Assembly: GCF_900113685.1 (NCBI RefSeq)
Contig: NZ_FOQG01000011.1
Span: 94,789 to 158,788, forward strand
Direction of reading: 5' to 3'
DNA: 64,000 nucleotides
Origin: Nocardioides psychrotolerans
GTDB lineage: Bacteria > Actinomycetota > Actinomycetes > Propionibacteriales > Nocardioidaceae
A model generated the notes under the pieces. The model saw nothing but the letters and a program-made list of their open reading frames with translations. It ran no database searches and was not told where the DNA came from. This document shows, piece after piece, positions 30,356 through 39,624 of this stretch. Numbering within the stretch: position 1 is the stretch's first letter; every line of letters starts with the position of its first letter. The position numbers and the translations under genes were made by a program.

Positions 30356-30361
30356 TACTAT
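30356..30361 (+). promoter_or_regulatory. Possible -10 (TACTAT) for tatAC
   Basis: TACTAT lies about 33 bases before the tatA ATG, which also has a GAGGTCACG ribosome binding site, so this transcript would carry a short leader. No clear -35 was seen. Confidence 0.3.
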
Positions 30362-30394
30362 GACCATGCAACGACACCGACAGATGAGGTCACG

Positions 30395-30715
30395 ATGATC
30401 AACCCGATGATTGGTATGCCCCAGGGGGCCGAGTGGCTGGTGATCCTGGCCATCGTCGTGCTCGTGTTCGGAGCAGCGAAGCTGCCCGACCTCGCCCGTG
30501 GCACCGGCCAGGCCCTGCGCATCTTCAAGGCCGAGACCAAGGGTCTCAAGGACGACGACGACGCTGACAAGGACGAGACAGACGCGGCTCCGCCGGCTCC
30601 CAAGGCCGAGATCCCGCCCGCTGCTCCCGTCCCGCCTGCTGCTCCTGTCGACTCGGCGCCCGAGGTGGCTCCCGTGACGCCGACGAGCGAGCAGTCCGAC
30701 ACCCGTAACAGCTGA
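30395..30715 (+). CDS. tatA: Sec-independent translocase subunit TatA
   Basis: 106 residues. The membrane helix EWLVILAIVVLVFGAAKLPDLARGTGQALRIFK includes the FG-x-KLP hinge and amphipathic helix of TatA, followed by an acidic cluster DDDDADKDE and a Pro/Ala/Glu-rich tail. TatA oligomers form the passage for folded proteins bearing twin-arginine signals. It is 28 bases ahead of tatC. Confidence 0.95.
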   Translation: MINPMIGMPQGAEWLVILAIVVLVFGAAKLPDLARGTGQALRIFKAETKGLKDDDDADKDETDAAPPAPKAEIPPAAPVPPAAPVDSAPEVAPVTPTSEQSDTRNS

Positions 30716-30743
30716 TACGCGGGTCGACTGAGAGCATCTGCAC

Positions 30744-31580
30744 GTGCGCATCACTGGAATCGTCCAGCTCTTCGTCGGCAAGCCGGTCCACCCCGTCGGT
30801 GCAGACGGGCGCATGGCCCTGTCCGACCACCTCCGCGAGCTGCGGGGGCGCATCCTCAAGATCGCGCTCGTGGTCATCGTGGGGCTGGCCGTCTCGCTGG
30901 TGTTCTTCGACCAGCTCTTCGACCTGGTCTACGGGCCCTACCAGCAGGCGCAGGAGGCGCTGCCCAACGGCACGACGGTGCCGACGACATCGGGTGCCGG
31001 CGCCGGGCTGCTGCTCTACCTCAAGCTCTGTGGACTCGCGTCCGTCGTGCTGACCAGCCCGATCTGGCTCTACCAGATCTGGGCGTTCATCCTGCCGGGA
31101 CTGCACGCCAAGGAACGCCGCTGGTCGCGGGTCTTCGCCGCGATCGCCGGCCCGCTCTTCCTCGCCGGCATCTTCCTGGGCTACGTCACGCTCCCCAAGG
31201 GCCTCGAGATCCTGATCGGCTTCACTCCCGAGGGCCTGACCAACCTGGTGGAGTTCAACGACTACCTCAGCTTCTTCAGCCGCACCCTGCTGGTCTTCGG
31301 GATCTCCTTCGAGATCCCGCTTTTCGTCGTCCTGCTCAACCTCGCCGGCGTCGTGTCCGGCAAGGCGCTCGGCGCGCACCGACCCTGGATCATCGTGGGC
31401 GTCTTCGTGTTCGCCGCCGTGGCCACGCCGTCGGCCGACCCGTTCACGATGACGCTGATGGCCGGCCCGATGGTGGTGCTCTTCCTCATCTCCGAGGTCA
31501 TCGCCCGCTACAACGACCGGCGCAAGGCCAAACGCAACAAATTCGCCGGTCTCTCGCCCGACGAAGCCTCGCCCCTGTGA
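30744..31580 (+). CDS. tatC: Sec-independent translocase subunit TatC
   Basis: 278 residues, six membrane helices. The N-terminal SDHLRELRGRILK is the conserved TatC signature that contacts the twin-arginine signal. The helix region with FIAGPLFLAGIFLGY-like sequence and the ...RPWIIVGVFVFAAVATPSADPFTMTLMAGPM stretch are family hallmarks. The N-terminus is longer by about 20 residues than in many TatC; GTG 30744 is the annotated choice, and an inner ATG just before ALSDHLREL is possible. The stop overlaps the next gene by GTGA. Confidence 0.95.
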   Translation: MRITGIVQLFVGKPVHPVGADGRMALSDHLRELRGRILKIALVVIVGLAVSLVFFDQLFDLVYGPYQQAQEALPNGTTVPTTSGAGAGLLLYLKLCGLASVVLTSPIWLYQIWAFILPGLHAKERRWSRVFAAIAGPLFLAGIFLGYVTLPKGLEILIGFTPEGLTNLVEFNDYLSFFSRTLLVFGISFEIPLFVVLLNLAGVVSGKALGAHRPWIIVGVFVFAAVATPSADPFTMTLMAGPMVVLFLISEVIARYNDRRKAKRNKFAGLSPDEASPL

Positions 31581-31978
31581 CCCCTCGCCAGGCACAGCCC
31601 GTCGAGGTCGACCCGTTCGACCTGCCCGACTGGCTGGGGGAGCGCGACGTCGTCTGGTCCTCCGACGCCGGCCTGCGCACCGGCCACCGCGTCCCGGGGC
31701 GGCTCGTCTCGGCTCCCGACGAGATCGCCTGCGACCTGCTGGCGGTCGACGAGGCCTATCCCCAGCCGGTGACCGCGACCCCGCTGAGATCGGCCACCCA
31801 CCAGGCCTGGCGGCACGGGCAGATCCACCTGGCGTCGTACGACGGCAGGCTGGCGCTGCTGGTGCCCGGCACGTCCTTCGACGCCGACCGGGCGCTCGAG
31901 GCGGTCGGGCGGCTCGCCAAGGCCGTCGGCGCCTCGCCGGTGCGCTACGCGGTCCAGCTGCGCGTCGGTCACCCCTGA
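31577..31978 (+). CDS. Conserved hypothetical protein
   Basis: 133 residues. The sequence begins MTPRQAQPVEVDPFDLPDWLGERDVVWSSD and has a conserved-looking HGQIHLASYDGRLALLVPGTSFDADRALEAVGRLAKAVGA stretch. I do not recognise a family with known function; similar proteins follow tatC in Nocardioides-type genomes as far as I recall. It is cytosolic, without signal or membrane segment. GTG start overlaps the tatC stop, so it is probably expressed with Tat. Downstream, the DAG kinase has its own -10-like hexamer. Confidence 0.78.
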   Translation: MTPRQAQPVEVDPFDLPDWLGERDVVWSSDAGLRTGHRVPGRLVSAPDEIACDLLAVDEAYPQPVTATPLRSATHQAWRHGQIHLASYDGRLALLVPGTSFDADRALEAVGRLAKAVGASPVRYAVQLRVGHP

Positions 31979-32028
31979 CACCGACGACCGCCGCGTGAGT
32001 CGCGGACGTGGGAGCCGGGACGGCCCAC

Positions 32029-32034
32029 TAGGCT
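32029..32034 (+). promoter_or_regulatory. Candidate leaderless -10 (TAGGCT)
   Basis: TAGGCT, seven bases, GTG 32042. Confidence 0.45.
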
Positions 32035-32041
32035 CAGCAGG

Positions 32042-32920
32042 GTGGCCGACACCCGCGTGATCGCGCTCGTCACCAACCCGACGTCCGGGAAGGGCAAGGG
32101 AGCTCGGCTTAGCGCCCTCGCCGAGATGCAGCTGCGGGAGGCGGGGCTCGTCGTGTGCCCGATGCAGGGACGTGACGCCGACGAGGCCCTCGACCTGGCG
32201 CACCAGGCGGTGGCGGACGGCGTCGAGGCGCTGGTCGTCGTCGGCGGCGACGGGATGGTCAACGTGGGGCTCCAGGCGGTCGCCACCACGGGGACACCGC
32301 TGGGGATCATCCCGGCCGGCACAGGCAATGACGTCGCTCGCTACGTCGACATCTCGCTCAAGGACGTCGCCGCGGCAGCGGACATCGTCATCCGCGGCCG
32401 CACCCGCACCCTGGACCTCGCGCGCTGCGGCGGACGCTACTTCGCGACCGTCATGGCAGCAGGCTTCGACGCGGTCGCCAACGAGCGCGCCAACACCATG
32501 ACCTGGCCGCGGGGTCAGATGCGCTACAACCTGGCCACGCTCGCCGAGCTGCGCACCTTCGAGCCCCGGCCCTACACCCTCGACCTGGACGGCGAGACGC
32601 TCCGACTGCACGCGATGCTGGTCGCGATCGGCAACGGACCCTCCTACGGCGGAGGTCTGCGTATCACCGAGGGTGCCAAGATGGACGACGGGCTGCTCGA
32701 CGTCGTCATTATCAAGCCGATCACCAAGCTCGACCTCATCCGCACCTATCCCAAACTCTTCTCCGGCACCCACACCACCCACCCCCAGTACGAGCACCAC
32801 CTCGCCCGGACCGTCACCGTCGCCGCCCCCGGGATCGTGGGCTACGCCGACGGAGAGCGGTTCGGCCCCCTGCCGATCACCATCGAGAGCGTTCCAGGAG
32901 CACTGACCGTCCTGTCATGA
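32042..32920 (+). CDS. Diacylglycerol kinase-family lipid kinase
   Basis: 292 residues. The nucleotide site is VVVGGDGMVNVGLQAV, after the N-terminal TNPTSGKGKG, and ATVMAAGFDAVANERAN is the second conserved block. Members of this YegS/DgkB family phosphorylate diacylglycerol or related lipids. The stop overlaps the HelY start by ATGA, a pairing I also associate with other actinobacteria. Substrate preference cannot be read. Confidence 0.92.
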   Translation: MADTRVIALVTNPTSGKGKGARLSALAEMQLREAGLVVCPMQGRDADEALDLAHQAVADGVEALVVVGGDGMVNVGLQAVATTGTPLGIIPAGTGNDVARYVDISLKDVAAAADIVIRGRTRTLDLARCGGRYFATVMAAGFDAVANERANTMTWPRGQMRYNLATLAELRTFEPRPYTLDLDGETLRLHAMLVAIGNGPSYGGGLRITEGAKMDDGLLDVVIIKPITKLDLIRTYPKLFSGTHTTHPQYEHHLARTVTVAAPGIVGYADGERFGPLPITIESVPGALTVLS

Positions 32921-35721
32921 GCACCGACGAAGAGACCACCCCCGCCCAGCGGTACGCCGACTTCCGCAGGACCCGGTCCCACCCGGTCCTCAAGGACTTC
33001 CAGGCGCACTACGACTTCCCCCTCGACGACTTCCAGCTCCGCGCGTGCCGCGAGATCGAGGAGGGACGCGGCGTGCTCGTCGCCGCGCCGACGGGCTCGG
33101 GCAAGACGATCGTCGGCGAGTTCGCCATCCACCTGGCGATGGCGACCGGCCGCAAGTGCTTCTACACGACCCCGATCAAGGCACTGAGCAACCAGAAGTA
33201 CCACGACCTCGTCGCCCGTTACGGGCCCGACCAGGTCGGCCTCCTGACCGGTGACAACACGATCAACGGGGAGGCCCCGATCGTCGTGATGACGACCGAG
33301 GTGCTGCGCAACATGCTCTACGCCGCCTCCCGGACCCTGACGGGCCTAGGCTTCGTGGTGATGGACGAGGTCCACTACCTCGCCGACCGGGCCCGGGGGG
33401 CGGTCTGGGAGGAGGTGATCATCCACCTGCCCGAATCGGTCTCCGTGGTGTCGCTGTCCGCGACCGTGTCCAACGCCGAGGAATTCGGCGAGTGGCTGGC
33501 GACCGTGCGCGGTGAGACGAACACCATCGTCGAGGAGCGCCGCCCCGTGCCCCTCTACCAGCACGTGATGGTGGGCCGCAGGCTCCTCGACCTCTTCGCC
33601 TCCAGCGACGTCGACGCCGCTGCGGGCTTCGTCAAGGAGGGCGCACCCGTCAACGACGAGCTGACCAAGATCGCCCGCGACGACTGGGCGTCCTCGCGCA
33701 TGAAGGACCGTCGTACGCCGAAGGGCCGGGGCAAGACGCCCCGCAGCAGCGGGGCGCGCGACGTGGGCAACGGACGACGGGTGTGGATCCCCAGCCGCGC
33801 CGACGTGATCGAACGGCTCGACCGCGAGGGGCTGCTGCCGGCCATCGTGTTCATCTTCAGCCGCGTGGGGTGCGACGCAGCCGTGACCCAGTGCCTCAAC
33901 GCCGGCATCCGGCTCACGTCGGCCTCCGAGCGCGACGAGATCTTCCAGTTCGTCGAGCAGAGCTGCCGCGACCTGCCCGAGGACGACCTTCACGTCCTGG
34001 ACTACCACGACTTCCTCGACGGGCTCACCCGCGGCGTCGCGGCGCACCACGCCGGGATGCTGCCGGCGTTCAAGCAGGTCGTGGAGGAGCTCTACGTCCG
34101 TGGCCTGTGCAAGGTCGTCTTCGCGACCGAGACCCTCGCGCTGGGCATCAACATGCCGGCCCGCACCGTCGTGATCGAGAAGCTGTCGAAGTGGAACGGC
34201 GAGACGCACGCCGACATCACCCCGGGGGAGTACACCCAGCTCACCGGGCGCGCCGGGCGACGCGGCCTGGACGTCGAGGGCCACGGGGTCGTGCTGTGGC
34301 AACCGGGGATGAACCCCCGGGAGGTGGCCGGCCTCGCGTCGACCCGCACCTATCCGCTGCGCTCGTCGTTCCGACCGTCCTACAACATGGCGGTCAACCT
34401 GGTGCACCAGTTCGGCCGGGAGACCTCGCGCGAGCTGCTCGAGCAGTCGTTCGCCCAGTTCCAGGCCGACAAGGCGGTCGTGGGGATGGCACGGCAGCTG
34501 CGCAAGAGCGAGGAGGCGTTGGCGGGCTACGTCGAGTCGGCGACCTGCCACCTCGGCGACTTCATGGAGTACGCCGGGCTCCGGCGGCAGATCAGCGACC
34601 TCGAGAAGACCGCGAGCAAGGCCAAGCGGTCCGACCGCCGCGACGAGGCGGTGGCGTCGCTGGCCGGACTCAAGATCGGCGACGTGATCCAGGTGCCGGC
34701 CGGCAAGTTCGCGGGCTTCGCGGTCGTGGTCGACCCCGGATTCTCGCCCGAGGGCCCGCGCCCCTACGTCGTCACGGCCGACCGCCAGGCCCGCCGGCTG
34801 GCGATGATGGACTTCCCGACGCCGGTCGTGGCGCTGACGCGGCTCAAGATGCCCCGCAGCTTCAACGGGCGCAACCCGCAGATGCGCCGCGACCTCGCCG
34901 CCGCGCTGCGCTCGCGGACCCACGACCTGACGCCCCCGCCGCCGAGTGCCGGTGCGCGGTCCGGCGGGCCGGCGCTGCCGCCGGCCGTCGAGCAGGAGAT
35001 CACCGCCCTTCGCGCCGCGATGAAGGCCCACCCGTGCCACGGCTGCTCGGACCGGGAGGACCACGCCCGCTGGGCGGAGCGCCACTTCAAGCTGCAACGC
35101 GACTCCGACACGCTGCGACGGCGGGTGGAGCAGCGGACCAACACGGTGGCACGCCAGTTCGACCGGGTGTGCGACGTGCTGACCCGACTCGGGTACCTCG
35201 ACGGCAACGAGGTCACCGAGCGCGGCTCGCACCTGCGCCGGATCTACTCCGACATGGACCTCGTGGCTGCCGAGTCGTTGCGCCGCGGGCTGTGGGACGA
35301 CCTGTCACCGGCCGGCCTCGCCGCCGCACTGTCGACGTTGGTCTTCGAGTCCCGGCGTCCCGACGATGCCAGTGCGCCGCGATTGCCGGGCGGCGACGTC
35401 AAGCCGGTCATCGCCGAGATGGTGCACCTGTGGGCCGAGCTCGACCAGCTCGAGCGCGAGCACAAGCTCGACTTCCTGCGCCAGCCCGACCTCGGCTTCG
35501 CCTGGATCGCCTACCGCTGGGCAGAGGGCGACGACCTCGACGAGGTCCTCGGCACCTCCGAGCTCGCCGCGGGCGACTTCGTGCGCTGGATGAAGCAGCT
35601 CCTCGACCTCGCCGGCCAGGTCGCCGACGCTGCCGGTGACACTGCTCTGCGTCGCACTGCCCGGGAGGTCGTCAAGCGGCTGCGGCGAGGTGTGGTCGCC
35701 TACTCGAGCCTCGCGGAGTGA
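32917..35721 (+). CDS. helY: DEAD/DEAH-box RNA helicase HelY (Ski2/Mtr4-like)
   Basis: 934 residues. Walker A is APTGSGKT at about residue 57 and the DEVH box at about 150 (VVMDEVHYLADR), followed by SLSATVSNAEEFG (motif III) and QLTGRAGRRGLD (motif VI). The C-terminal half includes an inserted arch-like segment and the DSHCT domain (CHGCSDREDHARWAERH). The protein belongs to the Ski2-type helicases found in actinobacteria, where RNA processing is the likely role. It follows the DAG kinase by overlap and is followed by repeat copy D after 20 bases. Confidence 0.94.
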   Translation: MSTDEETTPAQRYADFRRTRSHPVLKDFQAHYDFPLDDFQLRACREIEEGRGVLVAAPTGSGKTIVGEFAIHLAMATGRKCFYTTPIKALSNQKYHDLVARYGPDQVGLLTGDNTINGEAPIVVMTTEVLRNMLYAASRTLTGLGFVVMDEVHYLADRARGAVWEEVIIHLPESVSVVSLSATVSNAEEFGEWLATVRGETNTIVEERRPVPLYQHVMVGRRLLDLFASSDVDAAAGFVKEGAPVNDELTKIARDDWASSRMKDRRTPKGRGKTPRSSGARDVGNGRRVWIPSRADVIERLDREGLLPAIVFIFSRVGCDAAVTQCLNAGIRLTSASERDEIFQFVEQSCRDLPEDDLHVLDYHDFLDGLTRGVAAHHAGMLPAFKQVVEELYVRGLCKVVFATETLALGINMPARTVVIEKLSKWNGETHADITPGEYTQLTGRAGRRGLDVEGHGVVLWQPGMNPREVAGLASTRTYPLRSSFRPSYNMAVNLVHQFGRETSRELLEQSFAQFQADKAVVGMARQLRKSEEALAGYVESATCHLGDFMEYAGLRRQISDLEKTASKAKRSDRRDEAVASLAGLKIGDVIQVPAGKFAGFAVVVDPGFSPEGPRPYVVTADRQARRLAMMDFPTPVVALTRLKMPRSFNGRNPQMRRDLAAALRSRTHDLTPPPPSAGARSGGPALPPAVEQEITALRAAMKAHPCHGCSDREDHARWAERHFKLQRDSDTLRRRVEQRTNTVARQFDRVCDVLTRLGYLDGNEVTERGSHLRRIYSDMDLVAAESLRRGLWDDLSPAGLAAALSTLVFESRRPDDASAPRLPGGDVKPVIAEMVHLWAELDQLEREHKLDFLRQPDLGFAWIAYRWAEGDDLDEVLGTSELAAGDFVRWMKQLLDLAGQVADAAGDTALRRTAREVVKRLRRGVVAYSSLAE

Positions 35722-35741
35722 TCGGCAGCCGACGCCCGGGC

Positions 35742-35804
35742 TGCGGTTTGGTCACCAACCGCAGGTCAATTGCCCCAAAAGTTGCGGTTGGTGACCAATC
35801 CGCA
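35742..35804. repeat. 63-base inverted-repeat element, copy D
   Basis: Arms 35742-35763 and 35783-35804 around 19 bases. The arms are complementary but for one base (TTTGG against CCAAT). It starts 20 bases after the helY stop, in the gap to the convergent oxidoreductase. Confidence 0.9.
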
Positions 35805-35839
35805 GGTCCCGTGGGCCGTGCGGAGCGTCCAGGCACCGA

Positions 35840-36499
35840 TCAGGAGCTCAAGGCACGAACGGCGTCGGCCACCGGCACGGACCCGTTGACCAGGTTGCAC
35901 TGCTGCCCGACGGTGCGGTCGTCGTCGAGGATCGCGGCGACGACGTCGGCGACATCGGCGCGGGCGACCTCACCGCGCTCGACCTCGAGCCCGAGGGCGA
36001 CCTGACCCGTGGCCGGGTCGTCGGTCAGGGCGCCGGGCCGCACGATCGTCCAGGCCAGGTCGCTGTCACGCAGGGCGGCGTCGGCGTCGCGCTTCGCCTC
36101 GACGTAGGCGCGCCAGACGTCCGAGGTGTCCGCCGGCAGCGGGGCGTCGACGCCGATCGCGGAGACCTGGACGAAGCGGGCGACGCCGGCCAGCCGGGCT
36201 CCCTCGATGGACTTCAGCGAGCCCTCGAGGTCCACGGTGCGCTTGCGCTCGATGTTGCCGTCGGCGCCGCCGCCGGCGGCGAAGACGACCGCGTCGCTGC
36301 CCGCGAAGGCCCTGGCGAAGGCTGCGGGTTCGTCCTGCTCGATGTCGAGGAGACCGACCTCGGCGCCGAGCGCCTCCAGCTCCGCGCGGTAGTCCTCCGT
36401 GCGGACCAGCGCCACCGGTGTGTGACCACGAGCCACGAGGGAGGAGTGGAGGAGCATGGCCACCTTGCCGTGGCCCCCGACGATTGCGATTCGACTCAT
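35840..36499 (-). CDS. NAD(P)H-binding SDR-like oxidoreductase
   Basis: 219 residues. The N-terminal IAIVGGHGKVAMLLHSSLVARG is the GxxGxxG-type dinucleotide motif of the atypical NmrA/YwnB-like short-chain dehydrogenases. YVEAKRDADAALRDSDLAWTIVRPGALTD follows, with the YxxxK spacing. Likely a small cytosolic oxidoreductase or NADPH sensor. The ATG is supported by TACGGT six bases upstream. Confidence 0.9.
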   Translation of the reverse strand: MSRIAIVGGHGKVAMLLHSSLVARGHTPVALVRTEDYRAELEALGAEVGLLDIEQDEPAAFARAFAGSDAVVFAAGGGADGNIERKRTVDLEGSLKSIEGARLAGVARFVQVSAIGVDAPLPADTSDVWRAYVEAKRDADAALRDSDLAWTIVRPGALTDDPATGQVALGLEVERGEVARADVADVVAAILDDDRTVGQQCNLVNGSVPVADAVRALSS

Positions 36500-36505
36500 G
36501 TCTCC

Positions 36506-36511
36506 ACCGTA
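36506..36511 (-). promoter_or_regulatory. Candidate leaderless -10 (TACGGT)
   Basis: Read on the minus strand: TACGGT, six bases, ATG 36499. It lies in the 24-base gap to the upstream exonuclease gene. Confidence 0.45.
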
Positions 36512-36523
36512 CGACCGGCCTGG

Positions 36524-37489
36524 TCAGCGTCCCAGGACAGCCAGGAGTCGCTCGGTCGGGCTCTCGAGACCCCACGTCGCGGCCAGCTCGGCGACACGGG
36601 CCGCATCGCGCGGTGTCCGGGGGAGGACCAGGTCGCTGCGGTCCAGGTCGATCTCGCGGGCGACGGCCACGACGGTCGGGGCGACCTCGAGGTAGTCCAG
36701 GGCAGCCTTGATCTTGCCTCGTGGTCCCGGGCCCAGGTCGCTGGCGGGGTCGAGGGCGGCAGCGACGATGCCATCGATGTCACCGAAGCGCTGCAACAGG
36801 GTGGCAGCGGTCTTCTCCCCGACCCCGGGGACCCCCGGCAGCCCGTCGGAGGCGTCGCCGCGCAGGGTGGCGAAGTCGGCGTACTGACGGGCATCGATCG
36901 CGTACTTATCCTGCACCCAGTCGTTGGTCACCCGCTCGTGCCTGCCGACGCCGCGGGCGATGTAGAGGACGCGCACGTCGACCTCGTCGTCGACGAGCTG
37001 GAAGAGGTCCCGGTCCCCGGTCACGATGTCGACCGGCTGGCCGGCGCCGGTGGCCAGCGTGCCGATCACGTCGTCGGCCTCATAGCCGTCGGCGCCGATG
37101 ACGGTGATCCCGAACGCGTCGAGGACCTCGAGGATGATCGGGACCTGGACCTGCAGCGGGTCCGGGACCTCCTCGACGTCAGGAGCGGCCGCGACCTCCT
37201 CGACGACGCGGTGGGTCTTGTACGTCGGGATCAGGTCGACGCGCCACTGCGGTCTCCAGTCGTTGTCCCAGCAGCACACCAGGTGCGTGGGCTCGTAGTC
37301 GTCGACCAGGCGGGAGATGAAGTCCATGAGGCCTCGGACCGCGTTGACGGGGGTGCCGTCGGGGCCGGTGATCTCGGGCACGCCGAAGAAGGCCCGGAAG
37401 TACATCGAGGCCGTGTCCAGCAGCATCAGGCGCCCGGGCTCGCTGGTGGTCTCATCGTTTTTGGTCTTCGGGTCGGTCACGTCGCGCAT
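36524..37489 (-). CDS. 5'-3' exonuclease (FEN/PolA N-terminal type)
   Basis: 321 residues. The domain matches the 5' nuclease part of DNA polymerase I: LLDTASMYFRAFFGVPEI with the first metal-binding Asp, ADDVIGTLATGA, DRDLFQLVDDEVDVR and GDASDGLPGVPGVGEKTAATLLQRFG, which includes the helix-hairpin-helix. There is no polymerase domain, as in Rv2090 of M. tuberculosis, which also lies near helY. It should trim flaps and RNA primers. It is divergent from the Lrp gene. Confidence 0.94.
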   Translation of the reverse strand: MRDVTDPKTKNDETTSEPGRLMLLDTASMYFRAFFGVPEITGPDGTPVNAVRGLMDFISRLVDDYEPTHLVCCWDNDWRPQWRVDLIPTYKTHRVVEEVAAAPDVEEVPDPLQVQVPIILEVLDAFGITVIGADGYEADDVIGTLATGAGQPVDIVTGDRDLFQLVDDEVDVRVLYIARGVGRHERVTNDWVQDKYAIDARQYADFATLRGDASDGLPGVPGVGEKTAATLLQRFGDIDGIVAAALDPASDLGPGPRGKIKAALDYLEVAPTVVAVAREIDLDRSDLVLPRTPRDAARVAELAATWGLESPTERLLAVLGR

Positions 37490-37508
37490 CCTGCCACGCT
37501 CGTGGGGC

Positions 37509-37514
37509 TACCCT
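37509..37514 (+). promoter_or_regulatory. Candidate leaderless -10 (TACCCT) for the Lrp gene
   Basis: TACCCT, seven bases, GTG 37522. Confidence 0.5.
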
Positions 37515-37521
37515 GTCGCGC

Positions 37522-37977
37522 GTGGCGACAGAGCTTGAGACGACCGACCGCAAGATCCTCGAGCTGCTGGCCCGGGACGGACGGATGTCCTTCACCGACC
37601 TCGGCAAGGCGACCGGGTTGTCGACCTCGGCCGTTCACCAGCGCGTCAAGCGGCTCGAGCAGCGTGGGCTGATCCTCGGCTACGGCGCGATGATCAACCA
37701 CGACGAGATCGGCCTGCCGCTGACGGCCTTCATCTCGATCCGTCCGATCGACCCCTCGCAGCCGGACGACTCCCCCGAGCGGCTCCGCGACATCCCAGAG
37801 ATCGAGTCGTGCTGGTCGGTGGCCGGCGAGGAGTCCTACATCCTGAAGATCCGCGTGCCCACGCCGGCCGATCTGGAGAACCTGCTGGCGCGCGTCCGCG
37901 CAGCTGCGAACGTCTCCACCCGGACCACGATCGTGCTGTCCACGCCCTACGAGAGTCGCCCCATCACCGGGGAGTGA
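37522..37977 (+). CDS. Lrp/AsnC-family transcriptional regulator
   Basis: 151 residues. The helix-turn-helix is MSFTDLGKATGLSTSAVHQRVKRLEQRGLI, and the RAM/ACT-like ligand domain covers about 65-150 (ESCWSVAGEESYILKIRVPTPADLENLLARV). Lrp-type proteins bind amino acids and control their metabolism. It lies next to and convergent with kamA at the end of a lysine-degradation locus, so lysine or a product is a reasonable effector. That link is inference. Confidence 0.93.
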   Translation: MATELETTDRKILELLARDGRMSFTDLGKATGLSTSAVHQRVKRLEQRGLILGYGAMINHDEIGLPLTAFISIRPIDPSQPDDSPERLRDIPEIESCWSVAGEESYILKIRVPTPADLENLLARVRAAANVSTRTTIVLSTPYESRPITGE

Positions 37978-37987
37978 CCCAGGTCGG

Positions 37988-39463
37988 TCAGTAGGCCTGG
38001 AGGGCGGCCATGCGCCGGGACGCCTCGGCGACCTCGGCTGCCTTGAGGGCAGAGGTGTCGAGGTCGGCGTGCTCGGCCCACCACGCCTGGCCCTCGGCGG
38101 GGAGGGTGTGGATGGGGTCGTAGTACTCGTAGGTCTTCGAGAAGGCGTCGGACGAGGTGGCCTCGATGGAGGTGCGGTAGTTCTTCGTCCAGTAGGAGAT
38201 GCCGCGGACCTCGTCGTAGGAGGCGAGCTGGTGCACCCAGCGCTTGCCGACGAACGGCACGTCGCAGACGATGCGCGGGGTGGCGAAGCCGGGCAGGTAG
38301 CCCATGATGTGGTGCTGGAGCCGCTGGGCGTCGGCGACCGAGACCCGCCAGTGCTCCGAGAACGGGATCATGTCGCACATGTAGAAGTAGTAGGGCATGA
38401 TCTGCGCGCCGTCGAGCAGCGCGAAGCAGAGGTCGAGGAGCGTGTGCGGGTCGGCGTTGACGCCGTTGAGCAGCACCCCCTGGTTGCGGACGTCGCGGAT
38501 CCCGGTGTCGAGCAGGGCCCGGGTCGCGTCGGCGACCAGGGGCGTCACCGAGTTGGCATGGTTGGTGTGGGTGTGCACCGCGATCGAGACGCCGCGGGTC
38601 CGGGCGACACCGGCGACGCGGGACATCCCGGCGAGCACCTCGTCCTGGAGCCAGTGCTGCGGCAACCCGATCAGGGCCTTGGTGGCCAGCCGGACGTCGC
38701 GGATGTTGTCGATCTCGAGCAGCGACATCAGGAAGGCCTCGAGGCGGGGCCACGGCATGTTGGCCACGTCGCCGCCGGAGACGACCACGTCGCGCACCGA
38801 GGGGTTGGCGCGCAGGTAGGTCATCATGTCGCTGAGCCGGTCGGTGGGCTTGGCGGTGAACTTGAGCTTCTCGATGACCGGGGTGGAGTTGCCGACGAGG
38901 TCCATGCGGGTGCAGTGCCCGCAGTACTGCGGGCATGTCGGCAGCAGCTCGGCCAGCACCTTGGTGGGGTAGCGGTGGGTGAGGCCCTCGGCGACCCACA
39001 TGTCGTGCTCGTGCAACGAGTCGCGGGTGGCGTGGGGGTGCGAGGACCAGTCGGTGCGACGGTCGCTGAACACCGGGAGCATGTAGTGGCGCACCGGGTC
39101 GGCGAAGAACGCCTCGGTCAGCGATCCGGCCCCACCAACAGCAGCGCGCGGCACCATCGTGTTCATCATCTGCGGCGGCACCAGCATCGACATGGTCGCC
39201 CGCTCGGCCTGGTCGCGCTCGAGGTCGAGGTAGAAGCGCTCGTCCAAGAGGTCGCCCATCAGCTCGCGCAGCTGACGCACGTTCTTGACGCAGTGCGCCC
39301 GTTGCCACTGCACCGAGGCCCACTCCTCGGCGGTGATGTCCCTCCACCCGGGGAAGCGGGTCCAGTCAGGCTCGACGAGCTCGACGCGGGAGTATGGATA
39401 GGGCTGTCCCAACTCCTGGGTCGCCTGATCGAAGATGGGTGAGATCGGGGTCTCGATGCTCAT
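37988..39463 (-). CDS. kamA: Lysine 2,3-aminomutase KamA
   Basis: 491 residues. A radical-SAM, PLP-dependent enzyme that converts L-lysine to L-beta-lysine. The cluster motif is C177-x3-C-x2-C184 in CPQYCGHC, and VVVSGGDVANMPWPRLEAFL and GYLPGFATPRIVCDVP match KamA family segments. A PLP lysine is expected near VPFVGKRW. The length exceeds clostridial KamA (about 416) at both ends. It is divergent from the kdd operon, with a good AGGAG before ATG 39463. KamA is oxygen-sensitive in the enzymes I know, which is notable in an actinobacterium. Confidence 0.93.
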   Translation of the reverse strand: MSIETPISPIFDQATQELGQPYPYSRVELVEPDWTRFPGWRDITAEEWASVQWQRAHCVKNVRQLRELMGDLLDERFYLDLERDQAERATMSMLVPPQMMNTMVPRAAVGGAGSLTEAFFADPVRHYMLPVFSDRRTDWSSHPHATRDSLHEHDMWVAEGLTHRYPTKVLAELLPTCPQYCGHCTRMDLVGNSTPVIEKLKFTAKPTDRLSDMMTYLRANPSVRDVVVSGGDVANMPWPRLEAFLMSLLEIDNIRDVRLATKALIGLPQHWLQDEVLAGMSRVAGVARTRGVSIAVHTHTNHANSVTPLVADATRALLDTGIRDVRNQGVLLNGVNADPHTLLDLCFALLDGAQIMPYYFYMCDMIPFSEHWRVSVADAQRLQHHIMGYLPGFATPRIVCDVPFVGKRWVHQLASYDEVRGISYWTKNYRTSIEATSSDAFSKTYEYYDPIHTLPAEGQAWWAEHADLDTSALKAAEVAEASRRMAALQAY

Positions 39464-39624
39464 GGTCGCTCCTGGGTGCGGGAGTAGGGCCGTGGGGACG
39501 TGCGGCGCGTCGGTTGTGCCCGATCAGCTCGCGATGCGAGACTACGCGCAGATCGTCCGGCGCGCACATCACCACGCCGAACTATTTCCTGCCAAACACA
39601 GATAGCAACGAAGGACGACCTGCC

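Noticed and set aside
33346..35232. Long minus-strand frame opposite helY
   Set aside because: Shadow of helY, low-complexity translation, no start signals or motifs.
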